Shown: positions 27,901-35,993 of the stretch, piece by piece
Layout of the letters: every line of letters begins with the position of its first letter
Position numbering within the stretch: position 1 is the first letter of the stretch
From: Planctomycetaceae bacterium
GTDB taxonomy: Bacteria > Planctomycetota > Planctomycetia > Planctomycetales > Planctomycetaceae
DNA: 50,254 nucleotides
NCBI GenBank assembly: GCA_028284485.1
Contig: JANQRQ010000031.1
Location: 1 to 50,254, forward strand
Reading direction: 5' to 3'
Translations under genes and position numbers: made by a program
The notes under the pieces: generated by a model
Seen by the model: only the letters and a program-made list of their open reading frames with translations
Told to the model about the DNA's origin: nothing
Database searches by the model: none

Positions 27901-29361
27901 GAGGCTGACCTCGCCATTTTTAGCGGACACCCGCTCAGCCCGTTTTCAAAGTGCGAGCAAACAATCATCGACGGCGAAATCTACTTCACGCGGTCTGACC
28001 AGCCGACAGCCATGACCGCTGCTGCCGCAAAACGATCAGCTCGTCCCGAGACGTTAGAGTTTGCCAGCCAGGAGATTCGCGAGAAGATCCTCGACTTGTC
28101 TCCGTCCCCTGATGGTCGCTATGCAATCACCGGCGGAACGATCCATCCGGTCGATGGTCCGGTCATTGCAAACGGGACGTTGCTCGTGGAGGGCAGTCGA
28201 ATCGCAGCCGTTGGGCGCGACATTGCGATTCCCACAGGAACAAAGTTGATCGATGCCCAAGGGCTGCACGTATTTCCCGGCATTATTGACGCCGGCACAA
28301 CGCTTGGACTAACGGAAATCGGTCGAGTCACCGAAACGAGAGATTATTCTGAAAGCGGCAATCTGCAGCCGGATTTACGAGCCGGTGTTGCCATCAATCC
28401 CGATTCCGAGTTGTTTCCCGTCGCGCGGGCCGGTGGCATTACAACCACGCTCGTTTGCCCCACGGGCGGCATGATCGCCGGACAATCGTCACTGGTGAAA
28501 CTTGCCGGCTGGACGGCGCCCGATATGGTGCTCGACTACGAGGCAGCTCTACGTATCAATTGGCCCACCGGATCGCGTGCGAAATCTCAGCGGGAACAGC
28601 TACACAATTTTCTCGAGCAGGCACGATACTACGAAAAGCTTTCATCACTGCCTGCAGAGGAAGGGTTTGAACCCCCTGTCGCCGATCCGCGACTCGACGC
28701 GCTTAAGCCCTATCTGCTTCGGGAAAGACCCGTCATCATCGAGGCCGACTCTTACAAGGAGATTGCCGAAGCACTGTTATTCGGCGAAGAAGAAGAATTG
28801 AAAATCATCATCAGCGGTGGAACCGAAGCCTGGAAACTCGCGGACGAACTGAAGCGTCGCGAGGTTCCGGTTATCGTCGGCCCCGTAATGCGTCGACCAC
28901 TGGCGGAATACGACCCCTATGACGCCCCGTATGCCAATCCCGGTCATCTGTATGATGCGGGAGTCGACTTCTGCATCCGTTCCGATAGCGCCACAAATAG
29001 TCGCAATGCTCCGTTCGAAGCCGCCATGGCTGTCGCCTTTGGATTGCCGGCAGATGAGGCGCTCAAAGCAATCACACTTGGCCCAGCCAAAATCCTGGGA
29101 ATTGGCGAAGAAACCGGTTCACTAACACCGGGCAAACTCGCCGACATCGTCATCGCAGACGGCTCGATCTTGCAACACACAACGCAGATTAAGGGCACGT
29201 TTATACATGGTGTCCCTTATCCGCCGGAAAGCAAACACACGCGGTCCTATCGCAGGTATCAACAGCGTCTTGAAGAACACAGAAGCCGGCAACAAATCGG
29301 CGAACCGGCCGCACAGGCCGAACCGGACCAGGTCGAGATCGAATCGCAAGATATCCAATGA
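24952..29361 (+). CDS. Giant secreted protein with three amidohydrolase modules
   Basis: 1469 residues with a signal peptide (1-35, ending NTQA). Three amidohydrolase units of the imidazolonepropionase-like type follow: about 40-470, 629-1030 and 1040-1430. Each keeps the small beta subdomain (VGNVIIRDGVLDDVG; GNSILIKSGRIVAIA; ANGTLLVEGSRIAAVG) and the closing GSL..GKLAD/H segment. Only the middle unit has the metal motif HSH (690-692, GIIDTHSH) with later His (FIHSHCYR, LQHVLEG) and Asp (IKSDNSE) ligands. Unit 1 reads GFIDAAASD and unit 3 GIIDAGTTL at the HxH position, so both appear non-catalytic. Between units 1 and 2 sits a beta-rich insert (about 476-570, LSGQWQLTMES). Likely a periplasmic hydrolase of cyclic amides or peptides; substrate unknown. 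AGGA lies upstream of the ATG. Confidence 0.88.
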   Translation: MPSLPITAPLRLRWIVITLLALIGVLALKGNTQAQVQRISGFQPTTIAIVDGDLITSPHSESAVGNVIIRDGVLDDVGPDAVVPRDAFVIDAKGLTVYAGFIDAAASDLLSSENTPKPLAGRRVDFGRYVLAATRPDNRRSLTPEFQAHDGLTSDPKIFESLRKLGYTTVHVLPSGRIASGQGAIVTTSGTPRREAALIRRTFSEFQLFRPQGSGYPVTLMGATAHLRQAFLDAEHYTSHWDGYRRNPSLVERPPIDLSLESISQVRSQQQRAVFLANRRDDIHRALNFATEHDIPITIWGGREAYRCIERLKQANASIVAQINYSEKPEIKPNPASEELKTDINSPLAFQKERLRIWEETASGLSRLHEAGIEFAISSHGHEKREDFFRNLRFAIEYGLPRDVAVAALTTNSAKLLGIEQRVGSLSAGKLAHVIVMTGPFDSEKSRVRYLVVDGQKFEYNRDAKPAEEDASDSLDLSGQWQLTMESAQGPTHATLALDHSDKRLKGTFKSASGNGRVTNASVSDDNIRFDVEIGAGAQSLKIQFTGEYSAESISGTLSSAFGAQTKWTAKRQQQPSSESTNPVTVSFEADDDSDKTDVDSRQSESHSGPDSWPVETERDRKRRQVRTGGNLLVRGGTILTGTGQTLTGNSILIKSGRIVAIAPDLATDDGVTVVDATDRFVIPGIIDTHSHIMISAGTNESSQSIVPEVRVKDVVNTADPSAYRALAGGTTTARLLHGSANVIGGQDAVVKLKYGLPAGQQILHDAPQGVKFALGENVKSRETRFPNTRMGVEATLNRAFLEAIDYRRKWMEYEKQTAEQDHPESLRPPRRDLRLEALADIVDHQKFIHSHCYRADEILMLLRVASHLGIRVWSLQHVLEGYKVAPEIVAHGASCSTFSDWWAYKVEAYDATPYNAALLKQAGANIVIKSDNSELIRHMNLEAAKTVRYGNMSPADALATVTLNSARELGLEDRIGSIEVGKEADLAIFSGHPLSPFSKCEQTIIDGEIYFTRSDQPTAMTAAAAKRSARPETLEFASQEIREKILDLSPSPDGRYAITGGTIHPVDGPVIANGTLLVEGSRIAAVGRDIAIPTGTKLIDAQGLHVFPGIIDAGTTLGLTEIGRVTETRDYSESGNLQPDLRAGVAINPDSELFPVARAGGITTTLVCPTGGMIAGQSSLVKLAGWTAPDMVLDYEAALRINWPTGSRAKSQREQLHNFLEQARYYEKLSSLPAEEGFEPPVADPRLDALKPYLLRERPVIIEADSYKEIAEALLFGEEEELKIIISGGTEAWKLADELKRREVPVIVGPVMRRPLAEYDPYDAPYANPGHLYDAGVDFCIRSDSATNSRNAPFEAAMAVAFGLPADEALKAITLGPAKILGIGEETGSLTPGKLADIVIADGSILQHTTQIKGTFIHGVPYPPESKHTRSYRRYQQRLEEHRSRQQIGEPAAQAEPDQVEIESQDIQ

Positions 29362-29470
29362 TGGCGATCGTCAGCTGCGACGGCCTGACTATTGAACGGC
29401 ATCGTATAGCAAACGGGCCGTGTGGCGGACCGACAACGGAGATGCAGCCACTCGCAAGAGCAAACCTGCC

Positions 29471-30403
29471 TTATAATCTCGCGTGCTGAATGTCATCCGG
29501 CCGAAGGACGTGGCGTGCCCGAGTGTACCTGAGGGGGTTCGATTTGAATGCCTTTCGCGATTCCGCGGTCGCGAACAAGTACAATTCGCCATCGAAGTAA
29601 GCCCCGAACTGGGTATTGCCGGGAACGGCTCGGTCCGATTCCCAAAGTTTCACGGGATCACACCCCAAAAGCCGTGGGGCAAATTTGGCTGCGTTCTTTC
29701 GGAATAACGCCAGCTCATTGGCATCGACGAAATGGTATGTGATTCCCTGATACTCGGCGGCGAATTCTGCGTTCCCTTTATTCCATGTGCGAGACTTCGC
29801 CAACGACACGGGGCTGTACCCACTAAGTCCAACGAATGCTGTACCGACCGATTGCTCACCATTGTTGACATTGACTTCGGCTGCTTTTCGGCTGGCGGCG
29901 GCAACACTAGCGCTTGTCGCAGTTGTCTTCAGTTTTGAGGAATCGGTCTTTGCAATGAAGACTTTGGATGTCGGAGCAAAGTCGGTCTCGATCTTGGTTA
30001 ATCGGGCAAGATACTCTCGACGAGACTCGAACCCCTGATGCCGCGTGATGACACGTCCATCGGGATCAACAAAAACGTCGGTCGGCAACGCCTGCACACC
30101 GAACTTATTCACGAGATCGGGGTGTTTGTCAGCATCCAGCTTAACCGCAACAAAACCGAGTCGCAGTTGACGCAAGAGGTCGGGGCTATTCAGAACGTCC
30201 CGTTCCATCTGCTGACATGGTCCGCACCAATGGGCATAGAAGTGAACGACCATCGGCTTGCCAAGCCGTTGAGCTTCTTTTTGCGCACTGGCAAAATCGC
30301 TTCGCCAAACCGACGAAGGCACAGCCGATTCTACAGGAGTTGAGCTGAGAATAATCAGAACCGCTACAAGTGCAACGAGTAGAACGGGTCGAAAATTGTT
30401 CAT
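29471..30403 (-). CDS. Exported thioredoxin-fold protein with YHS-like C-terminus
   Basis: 310 residues from the ATG at 30403, which has AGAGAGG seven bases upstream and gives a clean signal peptide (1-26). A thioredoxin domain follows with the active site WCGPC at 59-63 and the cis-Pro loop ALPTDVF. After an Ala/Ser/Thr/Lys-rich linker, two short segments (YHFVDANELALFRKNAAKFAP and YLFATAESRKAFKSNPLRY) look like YHS-type metal-binding motifs. It probably acts as a periplasmic disulfide reductase or isomerase with a metal-related C-terminal module. Convergent with the amidohydrolase gene. Confidence 0.8.
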   Translation of the reverse strand: MNNFRPVLLVALVAVLIILSSTPVESAVPSSVWRSDFASAQKEAQRLGKPMVVHFYAHWCGPCQQMERDVLNSPDLLRQLRLGFVAVKLDADKHPDLVNKFGVQALPTDVFVDPDGRVITRHQGFESRREYLARLTKIETDFAPTSKVFIAKTDSSKLKTTATSASVAAASRKAAEVNVNNGEQSVGTAFVGLSGYSPVSLAKSRTWNKGNAEFAAEYQGITYHFVDANELALFRKNAAKFAPRLLGCDPVKLWESDRAVPGNTQFGAYFDGELYLFATAESRKAFKSNPLRYTRARHVLRPDDIQHARL

Positions 30404-30719
30404 CAAACACCTCTCTTGCCGAGACCGAATCATCAGATGTCACCGGTTGTGATGCTCGCCTACTGCGCCCGAATCATCGTGCTGCCGGTTCGCAATCGCC
30501 TTCTCTATAAAAGTATCGGTTGCGATTTCGGACGCGGATGTGGTCCATCGAACGAAACATTCAATGCTCACACGTTGTCGGTCCGAAAATCGGGATCGTA
30601 CGGACGGTTGTGTTTCACCTGTTGCTTCAGGCCGTTTGTTCCGCACGATCCGTGCGATAAAAGTCGACGAGGATAGGGAACGGCAACCAGCAATTCAACT
30701 CTGCAGGTTATGCAGGTTG
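30404..30719. other. Intergenic region between pabA and the thioredoxin gene
   Basis: 316 bases, both flanking genes on the minus strand. It contains the small hairpin at 30642-30656, listed separately, and presumably the promoter of the thioredoxin gene. No further gene seen. Confidence 0.3.
30642..30656 (-). terminator. Compact hairpin downstream of pabA
   Basis: CGCACG (30642-30647), three bases, CGTGCG (30651-30656): a perfect 6 bp stem 64 bases past the pabA stop. There is no T-run, so it is only a possible end of the pterin-cluster transcript. Confidence 0.3.
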
Positions 30720-31385
30720 TTACCAATGAAGAGGGCCGTTTCCGGGGTCGATTGACAATGGGTCTGTCGAATGACTAAGTTCCGAACTGGGGAATGGTCG
30801 GCTGCCATTTCGGCTAATACCGGCTTCCCTCAAGAAGTTCGCCAAAAGCTGATGGCCGAACTGGGTTAGGACAGACTCGGGATGGAATTGCACTCCGAAG
30901 ACCGGCAATTCCTGATGCTCGATGGCCATGAGCAAACCCTCGTCGCTGCGCGCTGTAATCCGCAATTCCGGTGGAATTGTATTTTCCTTAACAATTAAGG
31001 AATGGTATCGCGTCGCTTGAAACGAGTTGGGAATTGAAGCGAACAGGCGTTTCCCGCTGTGCTCAACGACGCAGGTACGCCCATGCACCGGCCGCTCGGC
31101 CCTGACGACTTTCGCCCCAAATGCCGAAGCGATGACTTGGTGGCCCAGGCAGACTCCCAACATTGGTATGCGGTTCGCAAATTTCCGCACGACCTCCTCG
31201 CTAATTCCCGCCTCACGAGGCGTACAGGGGCCAGGTGAAATGACGATTGCTCTTGGTTGGAATTGTTCGACCTGATCGACCATGCAGGCATCGTTGCGGA
31301 TAACCGCGGTTGCACAACCTAGCTCTTGAAAATAGCGGTCGAGGTTGTACACGAAGCTGTCATAGTTGTCGATCAACAGAATCAT
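30720..31385 (-). CDS. pabA: Aminodeoxychorismate/anthranilate synthase glutaminase subunit
   Basis: 221 residues, a class I glutamine amidotransferase. LLIDNYDSFVYNL opens the protein, the nucleophile Cys79 lies in GVCLGHQ, and the His/Glu of the triad in QFHPES. It supplies ammonia to a chorismate-using partner. The upstream neighbour, 188 bases away, is PabB-like, so I call it pabA; TrpG and PabA are not separable by sequence alone, and one subunit may serve both. About 25 residues after the catalytic domain are Ser/Pro-rich. Last gene of the pterin cluster. Confidence 0.9.
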   Translation of the reverse strand: MILLIDNYDSFVYNLDRYFQELGCATAVIRNDACMVDQVEQFQPRAIVISPGPCTPREAGISEEVVRKFANRIPMLGVCLGHQVIASAFGAKVVRAERPVHGRTCVVEHSGKRLFASIPNSFQATRYHSLIVKENTIPPELRITARSDEGLLMAIEHQELPVFGVQFHPESVLTQFGHQLLANFLREAGISRNGSRPFPSSELSHSTDPLSIDPGNGPLHW

Positions 31386-31573
31386 ATCGCAATTGCTTCA
31401 CGCCAAGAGCGGTTTACTTTTGCTTGTGTTCGTTTCTGGCTCGTCGGAGCCAACCAACATAGAACGAAACGCGATTGTCGCGGCCAGAAATCAGCGTCAT
31501 ACGCTGAAAGTCAGTTCTCGCAGTTCGAAATCGTTCGCCGTCAGCGGTATCCGCGGTAAGCAACGCGGGCCGA

Positions 31574-33049
31574 TCACACCAATGCGCGAAACATTCCTTC
31601 CGCTTTGTGTAAAGTTTCCTGATACTCCGCCTGCGGATCCGACTGAGCGACAATTCCCCCACCAACCGGTAATTGCACCCATCCACGCCTAACGGTCATC
31701 GTACGAATGAGAATACTACTATCAAGGGAGCCATCGAATCCCACATAGAATAAGCTTCCGCAATACGCTCCTCGGACCGTTGGTTCCAGCTCGGAGATGA
31801 TTTCCATCGCACGTATCTTGGGAGCGCCAGTGATCGATCCCCCAGGAAACACCGCACGAATCAAATCCCACGGCGTCATAGCGGATTCCAGTGTTCCACG
31901 AATTTCGGTCACAAGGTGCTGGACTGTTTCGTAGGTTTCGACATCGCAGAGTGACGGAACACGTATCGAACATGGTCGGCACACTCTTGACAGGTCGTTT
32001 CGTAAAAGATCGACAATCATGACATTCTCGGCCTGATCTTTTTCACTTTGCCGCAATTCGTCACGAGTATACAGGTCGGCTTCCGGCCCTAAGCGACGTT
32101 GCCGAGTCCCCTTGATCGGCCTTGTTTCAACCTCGCCCTCACGCAAGCAAACGAATCTTTCGGGCGAAGAGCTTACGACAGCCCAATCGTCGCTCGAAAG
32201 ATAGCCGGAAAACGGTGCAGGGTTTTCCTCGCGAAGACGTAAGTATAAATCGCTCGCGCGACATTGTTGCCGTATGAGTAATCGTTGTGAGAGATTGGCC
32301 TGAAAGATATCTCCTGCGTGAATGTATTCGACAACTCGCTCGACGGTTTGAAGATAATCTTCGCGAGAATAGTTGCTACTTAAGCCGGGCGGACCGGAGA
32401 TTTCGTGCTGTAATGCAAGTTCGTTTTTCGGCAAGACCGGAGTCGTGCTGCAATCGAAGCTCGCCTCGTTGTCATTAGCAGTATCAGCACAGGAGTGCAG
32501 GCATTCGCGGACCCATCGCGATCGTTCCCCAGCACGTTGGGCTCGACGATTCAAATCTGTTTCCGGAAAACCTTGCGAGATGATCCATGCACGTTTCTGA
32601 TGATGGTCCCAGGCAATGACCCAGTCGTAAATTCCGACCGCCAAATCGGGCATTTCGAACTCGTTATTCGGTACTGCGGCGATCTGCTCCCAACACCGGC
32701 CAAGCTCATAGGACAACAAGCCCGCCGCCCCTCCCTGAAACGGGGGGAGCGTCGCAATCTTTCGCGAAGCAAACCGGGCCATCAATTCGCGTAATTGCTC
32801 AAACGGTTCGAGACCGTGCCGGGCCGATGTTAACTCTTCCCAATGAAATGGGTCGGCTGTCAGAAATGAGAATCGTCCAATGCTCTCGCGCTTGAGACTG
32901 CTTTCCAGTAGCAGAACTTTTTCAACGTCAGAGAACGCCAAGAATGCTGCACCGACATCGGGTACCGGTCGTAATTCTTCGACGAGAGGAAGTCTGGCGT
33001 CCGCATCAGCAACCGGACCAGTTTCCGTTTCTTCCGACGAGTTCTTCAC
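31574..33049 (-). CDS. pabB: Aminodeoxychorismate synthase component I
   Basis: 491 residues from a GTG at 33049. Chorismate-binding enzyme fold with SSPERF, the PIKGT motif and FPGGSITGAPKIRAMEIISELEP. The Lys in PIKGT is the mark of aminodeoxychorismate synthase; anthranilate synthase has Ala there. It converts chorismate, with PabA-delivered ammonia, to 4-amino-4-deoxychorismate, the p-aminobenzoate precursor. Lies 89 bases downstream of the DHPS-like gene. No pabC lyase is seen in the window. Confidence 0.92.
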   Translation of the reverse strand: MKNSSEETETGPVADADARLPLVEELRPVPDVGAAFLAFSDVEKVLLLESSLKRESIGRFSFLTADPFHWEELTSARHGLEPFEQLRELMARFASRKIATLPPFQGGAAGLLSYELGRCWEQIAAVPNNEFEMPDLAVGIYDWVIAWDHHQKRAWIISQGFPETDLNRRAQRAGERSRWVRECLHSCADTANDNEASFDCSTTPVLPKNELALQHEISGPPGLSSNYSREDYLQTVERVVEYIHAGDIFQANLSQRLLIRQQCRASDLYLRLREENPAPFSGYLSSDDWAVVSSSPERFVCLREGEVETRPIKGTRQRRLGPEADLYTRDELRQSEKDQAENVMIVDLLRNDLSRVCRPCSIRVPSLCDVETYETVQHLVTEIRGTLESAMTPWDLIRAVFPGGSITGAPKIRAMEIISELEPTVRGAYCGSLFYVGFDGSLDSSILIRTMTVRRGWVQLPVGGGIVAQSDPQAEYQETLHKAEGMFRALV

Positions 33050-33138
33050 TGGTTCTCTTCGATGTTACAGCCAAGACGGAGCGCTCCCGTCGTTCCAATC
33101 CACGACGTGGGAGTATGACCACGACGATACCGGGCTCA

Positions 33139-34533
33139 TTATGACACGTCGGGATCTTTTTGACGACGATCTCTGATGGACTTCTCGGGCACGGTCAGGA
33201 ATCCCCACGAGAGTGCCTCGTCTTGCATGTATTGCTTTCCCAACGTCAACGCCGTTACGGCCTTGGCAAATTCGTAACCCAAGTAAAATGCGTGCGATTG
33301 ATCATCGATCGGCGAATCAGCAATGATTTTCGCAAACAAATCGTAAGCGTCGCTCCCGCGCCAATAGCCATCGCGATTCATGACATGAATCTCACCTCGT
33401 TCGACGAAGATGCGGAAATTGGGATCCTTGAGGCGACGGGCGAGATCGTCCAACGCGTCCTCACCCATCTCCAGCAGCTTCGGGTCGCGAAGCATAACAA
33501 GCTGTGAATCGACGTGTTTAGGAAGAACGCCCTTGGAGACGCTGTGTTTGACTAAACGCCGGGCGAGATCAAACTCGTGAACTGCCGAACCGGCCCAGTT
33601 AATCACCTCCGTCGTTAACACACTGTTGATTTGCAGTTCCTGACAAATGCCGGCCAGCAAGACATTGATTCCGGCTGTGTCGACTTCGGTCAATTCTGTT
33701 AGGTTGCCGATACCCATCATTAGTTGCGCAGCCGGCCAATGACGACGAACCTCAAAATAGCGCGACAGCGACTCGGCAAATCCGAACCCGATCGGTTCCA
33801 ACACCGGATCAATTCGGAACGGAACGCCGGCATCTTCCAATTCACGGACCGATTCCCTCAAGCTCGACATGTCCCGGACCTGGTCGGGAATGACGACCAC
33901 CTCTGCACCGAGTGGTTTTAACCATTCGATATTGGAGCCATTGCAACTGAGTACCAACTCCGCACCGTGTGCGACTGCCGACTCGACCTCTCGCCGATCG
34001 AAACTGTCAATGGAAACGCGGAAACCACATTCACACAGTATTCGTGTGACATCTCCGACTCGGTCCCATGACTCGCCAGGGACACATCCCAAATCGATAA
34101 TGTCCGCGCCCGCGTCCCTGTATTTTTCGGCGGCGCTGACAATTTCCGAATCGGTCAGCAGCGGCGCATGGTTGATCTCCGCCAAAATCTCGACGTCGTA
34201 GCTCGACAAATCGGGGCTGGGATCGCTGCGGCCACAAAGAAATTCGGGAAGGTTACGCAAATCTTTTGGTCCACGTTCGACACCGGTTCCGTACTGCACA
34301 CTCAATTGCTCGGTGTCTCCGCCGCACCACCCCGGCAAGACGATGCGATCGAACTTGTCTTTCACTTCGAGTCGCTGGGAAACCCAATCGGCATGCATCA
34401 GCGCAGCGACGGAAATCCCAAGCACTTTAATTTCGTAAGAGAAATTCAATTCATCGCTTAGCCCGGCAAGCATCTTTGTTAATGCTTGTTCTGCTAATCG
34501 CCCTGTGACGAACAGAATTCTATCCGAAGCCAT
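33139..34533 (-). CDS. Dihydropteroate-synthase-like protein (H4MPT-associated type)
   Basis: 464 residues. The central part (about 115-390) has the DHPS TIM barrel: EILAEINHAPLLTD, YRDAGADIIDLGCVPGES, RVSIDSFD and VLSCNGSN. It is preceded by about 115 residues of unfamiliar alpha/beta sequence (DUF6513-like) and followed by about 70 residues with DPNFRIFVERGEIHVMNRDGYW and FYLGYEFAKAVTALTLGKQYMQDEAL, as in the archaeal DHPS-related family TIGR00284. That family is linked to tetrahydromethanopterin synthesis rather than folate, where p-aminobenzoate-derived arylamine is joined to the pterin. With pabA/pabB next door this points to a C1-carrier pathway; H4MPT genes elsewhere are needed to confirm. 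Confidence 0.85.
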   Translation of the reverse strand: MASDRILFVTGRLAEQALTKMLAGLSDELNFSYEIKVLGISVAALMHADWVSQRLEVKDKFDRIVLPGWCGGDTEQLSVQYGTGVERGPKDLRNLPEFLCGRSDPSPDLSSYDVEILAEINHAPLLTDSEIVSAAEKYRDAGADIIDLGCVPGESWDRVGDVTRILCECGFRVSIDSFDRREVESAVAHGAELVLSCNGSNIEWLKPLGAEVVVIPDQVRDMSSLRESVRELEDAGVPFRIDPVLEPIGFGFAESLSRYFEVRRHWPAAQLMMGIGNLTELTEVDTAGINVLLAGICQELQINSVLTTEVINWAGSAVHEFDLARRLVKHSVSKGVLPKHVDSQLVMLRDPKLLEMGEDALDDLARRLKDPNFRIFVERGEIHVMNRDGYWRGSDAYDLFAKIIADSPIDDQSHAFYLGYEFAKAVTALTLGKQYMQDEALSWGFLTVPEKSIRDRRQKDPDVS

Positions 34534-34744
34534 TGTGACACCGTTTAACTAAGACACACCTCCCTGTCAGACTCGTCGAATGCTTCAATGCGACCCGAAT
34601 TTCCGCGATACAGTTTCCTGACGGCCAAATTGCTCAAGAACCGGATGTGCTTGTTTGAGAGCATTCACCTTCAGAGATTGGACTCCCCTCAATTGGTTCA
34701 CGGGTGTGTGCACTGCTGAACATTGAACTCTTCAAAGCCCTTAG

Positions 34745-35089
34745 CTAGTGCACCCATTTCTTAGGAAACCCGGAAAGGGCATCAGCTTCACCGGGCAACC
34801 AGGTGACGACCTCGTCGATCTTGCGTGCTAATTCCATGTCGCTCCAGGTAATGCCTTTGACACGATGCGTCTGCAGTTTCACCGTGACATGTGCGTATCC
34901 AATCGAAAGATCCGGATGATGCCAGGCTGCTTCTGCTAGGTAGCCAATGCTGTTGACCAGCAGCATCGTATGCGGCCAACCAGGCGTCGAGTATTTCCGT
35001 CGCAACCAACTATCGCGCACTTCCCAACCCGCGAGCGACTGAAGCTCCTGCTCCAATTCTGCATCCGTTAGTAAGATATCTTCGGCCAT
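34745..35089 (-). CDS. Pterin-4a-carbinolamine dehydratase
   Basis: About 114 residues from the ATG at 35089, with GGGAG about 9 bases upstream; the frame is open to 35155 but that start is weaker. The active-site HHPD...Y..V...L.TH pattern is present (WHHPDLSIGYAHVTVKLQTH), as is the GW near the N-terminus (LAGWEVRDSWLRRKY). The enzyme dehydrates 4a-hydroxytetrahydropterins. Homologues occur with H4MPT-linked C1 genes in methylotrophs and planctomycetes, where they may act in pterin synthesis. Sits 211 bases upstream of the DHPS-like gene. Confidence 0.88.
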   Translation of the reverse strand: MAEDILLTDAELEQELQSLAGWEVRDSWLRRKYSTPGWPHTMLLVNSIGYLAEAAWHHPDLSIGYAHVTVKLQTHRVKGITWSDMELARKIDEVVTWLPGEADALSGFPKKWVH

Positions 35090-35216
35090 AACTGCTGCTC
35101 CCTCTCTTCGCTTGTCTCTCGCTGTCAGTTGTCCTTGTGCGTGGGCGAAATACACGCGACTATCGATCGGGCCTATCGGTTGCGTTACTCAACCACTCAC
35201 TCCACCGCTCGTTGCA

Positions 35217-35993
35217 TTAACGAATTGCTCCACCATTCGCGTTAATCACCTGCCCGGTAATGTAGGCGGCTTCGTCACTCACCAGAAATCGTGTTAGTTT
35301 GGCAATGTCTTCGGGAGTTCCCCATCTTTCTAAAGGCGTTTCCCGTCGGACACGTTCCTGCCATGTGTCGCCTGCCTGTTCACCCCAAGCCGTTCGAATC
35401 CAACCCGGCGCGATACAATTGACGCGTACTTGTGGTGCCAAGCTGACTGCCAGCGAGCGGGTAAAACCCATGATGGCATTCTTGGCTGCTGCAAACAATT
35501 CTCCGCTGTCGCCTTCCATTCCTCGATCGGCTTGATCCCATCCGATGTTCACGATGACGCCTCGGCCCGCCGTTACCATTCGCTGCCCGATCTGCCGACT
35601 CAACAAAATCGAACTTCGGATATCGATTTCAAAAAGCTCCCGTAGTTTCGTTTCATAATCGAGCTGAGCTCCAGCTCCCGTTAACAAATCGACACCGGCA
35701 TTATTGATCCAGATATCGACTCCGCCAGATTCGTTCCACAAGGTCTCGGTAATCTTTGCAAACTCATCGGCGTTTCGTAAATCGGCGACAAGCAATTCGG
35801 CTGATCGGCCCTCTTCTCGTAATTCATCCACCAACTTTTGACCAGCATCGACCGAGTTGTGACACCCCAAAACAACGTCAGCACCCCCGGCCGCCAGTTC
35901 CTTCGCGATCGCACGCCCGATCCCCGACGAAGCTCCGGTGATAACAGCCTTTGATCCAGTTAAGTCGGCAAATGACGAATTGGACACGTTCAA
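35217..35993 (-). CDS. SDR-family protein lacking the catalytic Ser and Tyr
   Basis: 258 residues, clear short-chain dehydrogenase fold: TGASSGIGRA for the cofactor, NNAG, VRVNCIAPGWIRT and a C-terminal VINANGGAIR. The usual catalytic tetrad Asn-Ser-Tyr-Lys is broken. NIGW replaces NIGS/NISS (Trp152 for Ser), the expected YxxxK reads FAAAK (Phe167, Lys171), and the Asn helix reads DIRSS. The codon for Phe167 is TTT at 35493-35495. The fold and dinucleotide site look whole, so it may be a reductase with other acid/base residues, a non-catalytic binder, or a pterin-related enzyme. First gene of the pterin cluster. Confidence 0.85.
   Translation of the reverse strand: MNVSNSSFADLTGSKAVITGASSGIGRAIAKELAAGGADVVLGCHNSVDAGQKLVDELREEGRSAELLVADLRNADEFAKITETLWNESGGVDIWINNAGVDLLTGAGAQLDYETKLRELFEIDIRSSILLSRQIGQRMVTAGRGVIVNIGWDQADRGMEGDSGELFAAAKNAIMGFTRSLAVSLAPQVRVNCIAPGWIRTAWGEQAGDTWQERVRRETPLERWGTPEDIAKLTRFLVSDEAAYITGQVINANGGAIR

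Noticed and set aside
24952..29361. Three separate fused-looking genes rather than one protein
   Set aside because: The frame is continuous over 1469 codons with no internal stop, and the second and third units have no signal peptide or ribosome binding site of their own that I could find.
35217..35993. SDR gene as a pseudogene because catalytic residues are missing
   Set aside because: The frame is full length, the cofactor motifs are intact and no stop or frameshift is seen, so it is kept as a coding gene with altered residues.
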